Shown here: piece by piece, positions 58,781 through 64,000 of the stretch
Position numbering within the stretch: the stretch's first letter is position 1
Layout: each line of letters begins with the position of its first letter
NCBI RefSeq assembly: GCF_963675165.1
Contig: NC_087383.1
Location: 2,758,979-2,822,978 of the forward strand
Direction: 5' to 3'
Length of the DNA: 64,000 nucleotides
Source of the DNA: Halichondria panicea
Taxonomy: Eukaryota; Porifera; Demospongiae; Suberitida; Halichondriidae
Notes under the pieces: model-generated
Databases searched by the model: none
Told to the model about the DNA's origin: nothing
What the model saw: the letters and a program-made list of their open reading frames with translations, nothing else
Translations under genes and position numbers: made by a program

Positions 58781-59189
58781 TTCTTACTACACTGTACACA
58801 GTCTCATACATACAGTAGACACTCACTTCTAGGGAATGATTACTCACGGAACAGACTCCATTGTGTATTTTGCCTAAGCCATAATCAGTACATACTGTAT
58901 AGCAGGTCATTTTCGTGGGATAAAAAATCCGAGACAAAATCGTAGGCGTGGTGCAGCAGTGATTTCGTGTGTAAAAATTCCCTTTGCTTCACTGCATTGC
59001 ATGCGTTCCGGTCAACCATGCCTACGTTTTTGAGAGTGATAAATATTCGTCAAGGTTTAGCTTGCCCACGGAAACTATACCCAGGACGCTATACGTACGG
59101 TACGGTATACTGTACCACTTTATCACCTGTTTCAAGTACTCTTCCTTCTCCTGTTACTTTGTAGCACTCGAATATGTCCACCCCGTCCA

Positions 59190-59298
59190 CTGCTCTGCTC
59201 CAACTCCTCACAGCGATCCAGTGCCTTCTTGAGCTCTTCCTCCATCACAAGTCTCTCTTGCACAGCAGACTGGGTAATAGATTGCATGGTGGTCATGT
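59190..59298 (-). CDS. Coiled-coil exon A, copy 6
   Basis: Same sequence family as 22195-22315, open, with ATGACCACCATG upstream. It lies downstream of EFR3 copy 3 on the same strand, beyond exon B. The gene is not identified. Confidence 0.4.
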
Positions 59299-59369
59299 AC
59301 ACACACACAGGTATACAGATACAACCATCACAACATCGTGGTAGTGGTACAGTAGTTATAATAAAGGTA

Positions 59370-59530
59370 CAGTAGACTCTCGCTATTCCGACTCTCTGAA
59401 GTATGGCCTGAAATGTGGCCAACTCGTAGGTTGATTATAAGCCGCGGCTATTTTCTGAAATGCAAACTACCGCGCTCTTCTGGCCAAGTTGCACTGTCCC
59501 AAGGGTGGCCGGATTAACGAGAGTCTACTG
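59370..59530. mobile_element. Pogo-like MITE, internally deleted
   Basis: Both terminal inverted repeats and TA flanks are kept, but about 275 bp of interior present at 22387-22829 and 54772-55206 is gone. Confidence 0.75.
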
Positions 59531-59587
59531 TACATGTATTAATTATACAGTATTCACCGAGTGTATACATGTACATGCTAAACTCAC

Positions 59588-59737
59588 ATCTGCCTTGCTG
59601 TTGGCCAGTTCCAATTCTCTCACCAGCTCAGCCATGACACCTGGGTCCATGATTTGAGACCTCTCGAGCAGCTTCTCCTCCAGCTCCCTCAGCAGGTCAT
59701 CCTCTAGACCTCGAATGGTCTCACTCTTCTCCTCAAC
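59588..59737 (-). CDS. Coiled-coil exon B, intact copy
   Basis: 150 nt in frame: VEEKSETIRGLEDDLLRELE, then a heptad-rich EEKLLERSQIMDPGVMAELV and RELELANSKAD, between CAG and GTGAGT. Strong amphipathic helix character. A degenerate relative (4450-4556 type) lies just upstream at about 59900-60005 and suggests an internal exon duplication. Confidence 0.5.
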
Positions 59738-60316
59738 CTGACAGGGGAACATCAATAAGTTGCTGCCAGGTGGAGAATACTCGACATACAATAGTGACGT
59801 GCATGTACAGTCAACTACTGAAAATCTGGCAATGAAATTTAACGGTATTCTCCCACTTTGAGTTTGTGTGCTTGTGTACATGCTAATTTAAAACTACTCA
59901 CATCTGCATAGGTCCAATTTTCACTCCAGCTCAGCCATGACACCCGGGTCCATGATTTGATATCTCTTGAGTAGCTTCTCCTCCATGTCTAGATGACTGC
60001 ACTTCTAGAAGGTAAAAGGAAAACAAAATAATGCATTTGGTAAAGATCTACTCTCATGCAAATAACATTGTAATTAGTATTGAGAGCAAATACATGTGAT
60101 GATCATTACCAAATTTACTGGTAAAGGGTCAAACTGTTAGCAAGAGAGTTCATAATAGACGAACTCTTGCTGTTAGTATGTAAATTGCCAGCTATGGACC
60201 CCAACTAGTACCTACATGCAAATTTTAGGGGGGGGGGGGGAATATCCCCCTTCCCCCCTGTATGACACACTGCTCACACTTTAGAAGACTGCCCCCCCCC
60301 ATACACACACACTCAC

Positions 60317-63300
60317 CCTTCTAGAAGAATGTCTCACAATAGCCTTCGGAGCTGTCTCCTTCCTCTTAGCAATCACTCCATCGATGTGCGTCTTGAGTAC
60401 CTCGTTTCGACTAATCTTGGACGCTAGATACAGCACACCTGCCACTGTAGCATGTAGCACCACTCTGTGATGTGCCTCAAGACCTTTCTCCTTCACAGCA
60501 AGCTCTTGCAGCTGGTGTAGGAAGACCAGTATATCTGAGAGCCTTTGATAAGAGAATTCCAGTGTCAGGAGAAATACGAGTTGGTAGAAAGCGAGTGTGT
60601 TAGCAGGGCTAGTGCAGAGAGTTTTGGCCAGTTCCAGGAGATTGGTGAAGAGAGAGTTGACTGTTTTAGAGAGGAATCCTTTCTAAACCACACCCTCCAG
60701 ACTCACCCAATCACTGCACAAGGGGAGGGTATAAATACACGTACATGTAGCTGTATGCACTGCACATGACATACATGTAGTGAAAGCTAAGACAAAAGCT
60801 CATATGGACCTGTGTAACTAACAAATAAAATATAGTGTGCCTCAAATGCACACTGAACATAGCAAGGTACACACACACACACACACATCCACATACGTGT
60901 TGAGAGGAATCTTGTCCTTGTTGGCATGGTATTGTACGAGACGATGCCAGAGTAGGGCCACATCCAGCTGTGTGTTGGGCTCTCGTATGAGGAGCAATTG
61001 AACGAGGGAGGCAAACAGTTGCCCTGGGAACGCCGGCTCTAGCACTGATGCGTGACAGGTGTCAGCCACCGCCCTCAAACACTTGACCAGGGAGGTAGTC
61101 AACATGGGGCTGCATAATAAAGGAGAGAATACAATTATGGAAGCTTATAAACACTTAGTAATGCACGCAGTCTATTGTGCATGGTCACATAATTATAAGC
61201 AGATCATCCTCTATAATATAATCAAAGGTTACTGCTATAAACAGGACTCACGAAGGCACCAGAATCAGAGAACACGTACATGTACAAACAGTGTCTATGA
61301 CAGGAAACTAAACACATACATGTACACAAATAGCTAAATGAAGGAATAGCTTTAAAATACAATTCTCACCTGTTTTGAGTGTCCTGAGCTGCCAGAGGAT
61401 GTACAGACAGTCCAGTGGTGGCTCCGCTATCAAGACCCCCTGGCCACGGGTACATAAGAGTTGATTTTCCCCAGTATATCTGGCTTACGATAGTCGGGAA
61501 GGACTCCTGCAAACTCCCCCACAGTGATAGTGATGGATTGCTGAAAGGTCAAAGAGGACGTGAGGTCAGAGGGGCCTTCTGAAACAGTTTCTATGGAGAT
61601 ACAGAGGTGGTGGACCAGTGTACGGAATATATCCAGTACAGACGGACCTGCATAAGTGGACACAAGCTAAGTAATGTAAATACATTATGCAGATTTAAAG
61701 CGTGGAATTAAACCGTGTCAAAACATACATGTACACGTGCAGTCATGCAAAAACTTTAATAACAGTTATGAAAGCATCTACGTATGAAGAATAAATGCGT
61801 ATAGCCTTCTTTAGAAAATGGCCCAAAAATAGTGTTGAAACCATACAAGTACTTTACCATGGAGACTCACCTAGAGTGCTGTCTGCTGCCACGGCAACAC
61901 ACTTAGAGAGTGTGCCGAGGATCCCTTGTTTGGTCTCCCAGGACTCCTTCACCTTGGCATCCAGGTGGTCCACCAGCGACTGGACGGCCTTGTACCGATC
62001 CTGTCTCTGTGGGGGTACGTGTACAGTGGATAATGTACACTGGGGGGCTGTGGGGGGATAAGATAATGTACACTGGGGGGTACATGTCTACACTGTAAGT
62101 GGACACTAGAGGGAACAATTGAAATGCTTGAATAAACAATCCTGTTCAGAAAGTGACGGAGTATGTTGGACCTGAAAGCTATCAATGTTACACAACAGAA
62201 AAAAGCAGAGAGCAACAGAATACTTTTGACAGTCCGTTATGGACAGTCAAGTCAGAATTTTACAGTCGACCGTACACGACCATAAGTATCAAGCATGGTG
62301 CACTAATAATAATACACTATGATGAGAACCGTTTCCAAGTTGGCCACCAGTATATACGTGTACCTGCATGGCTTCCACGACGATGATGTACACACCAGCT
62401 GTGAATTCCTTGTCTGATATCCATAGTTTGTTTACGTCAAAGTGTCTACAAGGGAAGCAATGGAGTGTTACACACAGGAAATGAGACAATGGTTGTCATG
62501 GTACTAGACCTGCTGAGACAACATTGCACAATAAGAAGTGCAACGAGAACAGTAACTCGAGTCACCCTGTATTACAATACGTACGTACACTGTATACATA
62601 TACATTAGGGAAACCACCTTGCCTACAAGTAGCACCTACGCACACGAGGCATTGACTGACTTACTGCAGTATTGGCTTGAGGACACTATCGATGTGAGAG
62701 AGTCCGGCAAAAGTTATGAGCTCAGTGAGACTATCCTGAGAGTACCCTCCCAGACTGTCCCCCTCCTCCACAACAGGCTGGATCTCACCAGACTCTCTGT
62801 CAGAGTGGGAGGGGGGTTACTATGGGCACACACTGCATATACTCCTACACATTGCCTAAGGCCACCAATGGGTAATGGTGCGTGTACGTCGCTCATTGAA
62901 GCTACAGTATGTATGATTGTGTATTAGCCAGTGCTCCAGGAGCAGCAACTTGTAGATACTATTAATGTTATTACATAATTATAGTATACCTTGACTGGGC
63001 GACACTGTGACTGTGCATATTGAAGAGGAAGGGCGGCACTATCTTGTTCATGTGATCTAGGTCCCAAATGTTCATCTGGAGGTTGTCTTGCCGACCAATC
63101 TTCTTTATTACTCCCCTCAGCCGTTGCAACCCAGCCATCTGCGTCCTGTGTGAGGTGTAGTGGGGAGGGGTGGAGTTGGTGATATAAGCAATGTGATCAC
63201 AAGTAATGCATGTGGCAGAGCACCCTAAGGGCGGTACAGTTAAAATATGACACCTAACACTTCGAACTGTGGCCACTCAAACTCATTTCATTTCAAAACA

Positions 63301-64000
63301 GTGAATGTGCTCATACTCGTGATATTTGTCGGCGTCGTCGACATTCTTGGTGAGGCTAAGAGAGGCAAAGCGGTGGATGAGGAAGTCGTACTGTCTGTGG
63401 TAGGGGGTGTTCCCTTCCTCTCGCTCGGCAAACTTCACAAACTGTGTGTGTGTGGAGGAAGGGTCGTCAATGTGTTGTATACACAATACACTATTAACAA
63501 AATGAAAAGTACATGTACATGCAATCTAATCGTGAAGATACACGTTCACTCTCTGCACTCACCCACCCACCCACACACACACTACTCACACACCCACTCC
63601 CACACCCACACACATCACACTCCCCCCTACTCACCGAATTGGTGGCCAGTTCTGTGTTGCTAGTTTCCAGCATATTATGCAGTATATCCAGGTAGCTATC
63701 CACAATCAACTGGAGCTTTCGTGAGTCACAGGCTGACAGCAGCTTCTCCGTCACTTGCAGAGCCACACTCACAGCCTGGGGGGAGGGAGAGGCATGAAAA
63801 TGGTATTTTGTACCACGTTTGTGAGAAAGCCATTGGTTGTATCATAGATATAACATTTAAAGTTCCCAGCCACATAAGATACATCATTTTCTGTTCCGGA
63901 GGTGCGGGGATGGTCGATAAATTTCCCTAGCTATACATGACATGTCGACATTGTATACTGTACAGGTATGTCTCTGAAATAGTCGTCTAACCCGTTTCTC
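60317..64000 (-). pseudogene. EFR3: EFR3 homologue, copy 3 (runs off window; lesions)
   Basis: Exons: 1 (from 63992, cut by the window end), 2 63635-63775 (AVSVALQVTEKLLSACDSRK), 3 63317-63441, 4 62990-63145, 5 62665-62819, 6 62364-62445, 7 61871-62006, 8 61370-61647, 9 60897-61109, 10 60317-60713. Exons 2-4, 6, 7 and 9 are in frame and well conserved. Exon 5 is 155 nt (4 fewer than copy 1) and shifts frame to an early stop (RIVSLSS*). Exon 8 is 278 nt (2 fewer) and shifts frame. Exon 10 shares the 18-nt loss and TAG of copy 2. The family role is plasma-membrane anchoring of PI4-kinase III alpha; this copy as read cannot make it. Confidence 0.75.
62015..62105. repeat. Minisatellite in EFR3 intron 6, one to two units
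   Basis: A single 'gtggataatgtacactgggg' unit and a partial second lie upstream of exon 7. This is probably closest to the pre-expansion state of the 43180-44640 array. Confidence 0.8.

Overview
The window is animal nuclear DNA. It has spliced genes with GT-AG introns, a Death-NACHT-LRR receptor family, an EFR3 homologue broken into ten small exons, and abundant small inverted-repeat transposons. The gene content and AT-rich, compact style fit an early-branching metazoan, most likely a demosponge. That assignment is inference; no marker gene fixes the species.

The layout is an array of tandem segmental duplications in one orientation. The basic unit, read left to right, is: fragments of one or two unidentified minus-strand genes, an EFR3-like gene (minus), a gag-like retroelement ORF (minus), then an NLR immune receptor (plus). 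Unit 1 spans about 3-20 kb: EFR3 copy 1 at 4879-10095, gag at 10278-11340, NLR1 at 11503-14460. A middle region (about 20-38 kb) holds a broken NLR (NLR2, 26015-26965) and a 5 kb direct tandem duplication (about 28.08-33.1 and 33.1-37.9 kb). Unit 2 spans about 40-54 kb: EFR3 copy 2 at 41159-47695, gag at 47740-48405, NLR3 at 48567-51520. A third unit starts near 55 kb and runs off the end: EFR3 copy 3 from 60317 to beyond 64000.

The only genes that look intact are the two NLRs, NLR1 (896 aa) and NLR3 (894 aa). Each has the same three exons: a 25-nt start exon, a Death-domain exon, and one large NACHT-LRR exon. They differ in a block in the middle of the Death domain and at LRR positions expected to face ligand, while the ATPase core is nearly constant. 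That pattern suggests diversifying immune receptors. NLR2 has lost the end of its Death exon and most of NACHT-LRR.

The EFR3 homologue normally anchors the PI4-kinase III alpha complex at the plasma membrane. Its exons can be placed precisely by splice phase, but every copy carries lesions, and mostly different ones. They look like decaying paralogues carried along with the NLR duplications. Two minisatellites (28-bp and about 39-bp units), a long (CA)n tract, a 469-bp tandem duplication, a 1.5 kb foldback element and several MITE families fill the introns and gaps. Several insertions are present in one duplicate and absent from its sister, so empty sites and target-site duplications can be read directly.
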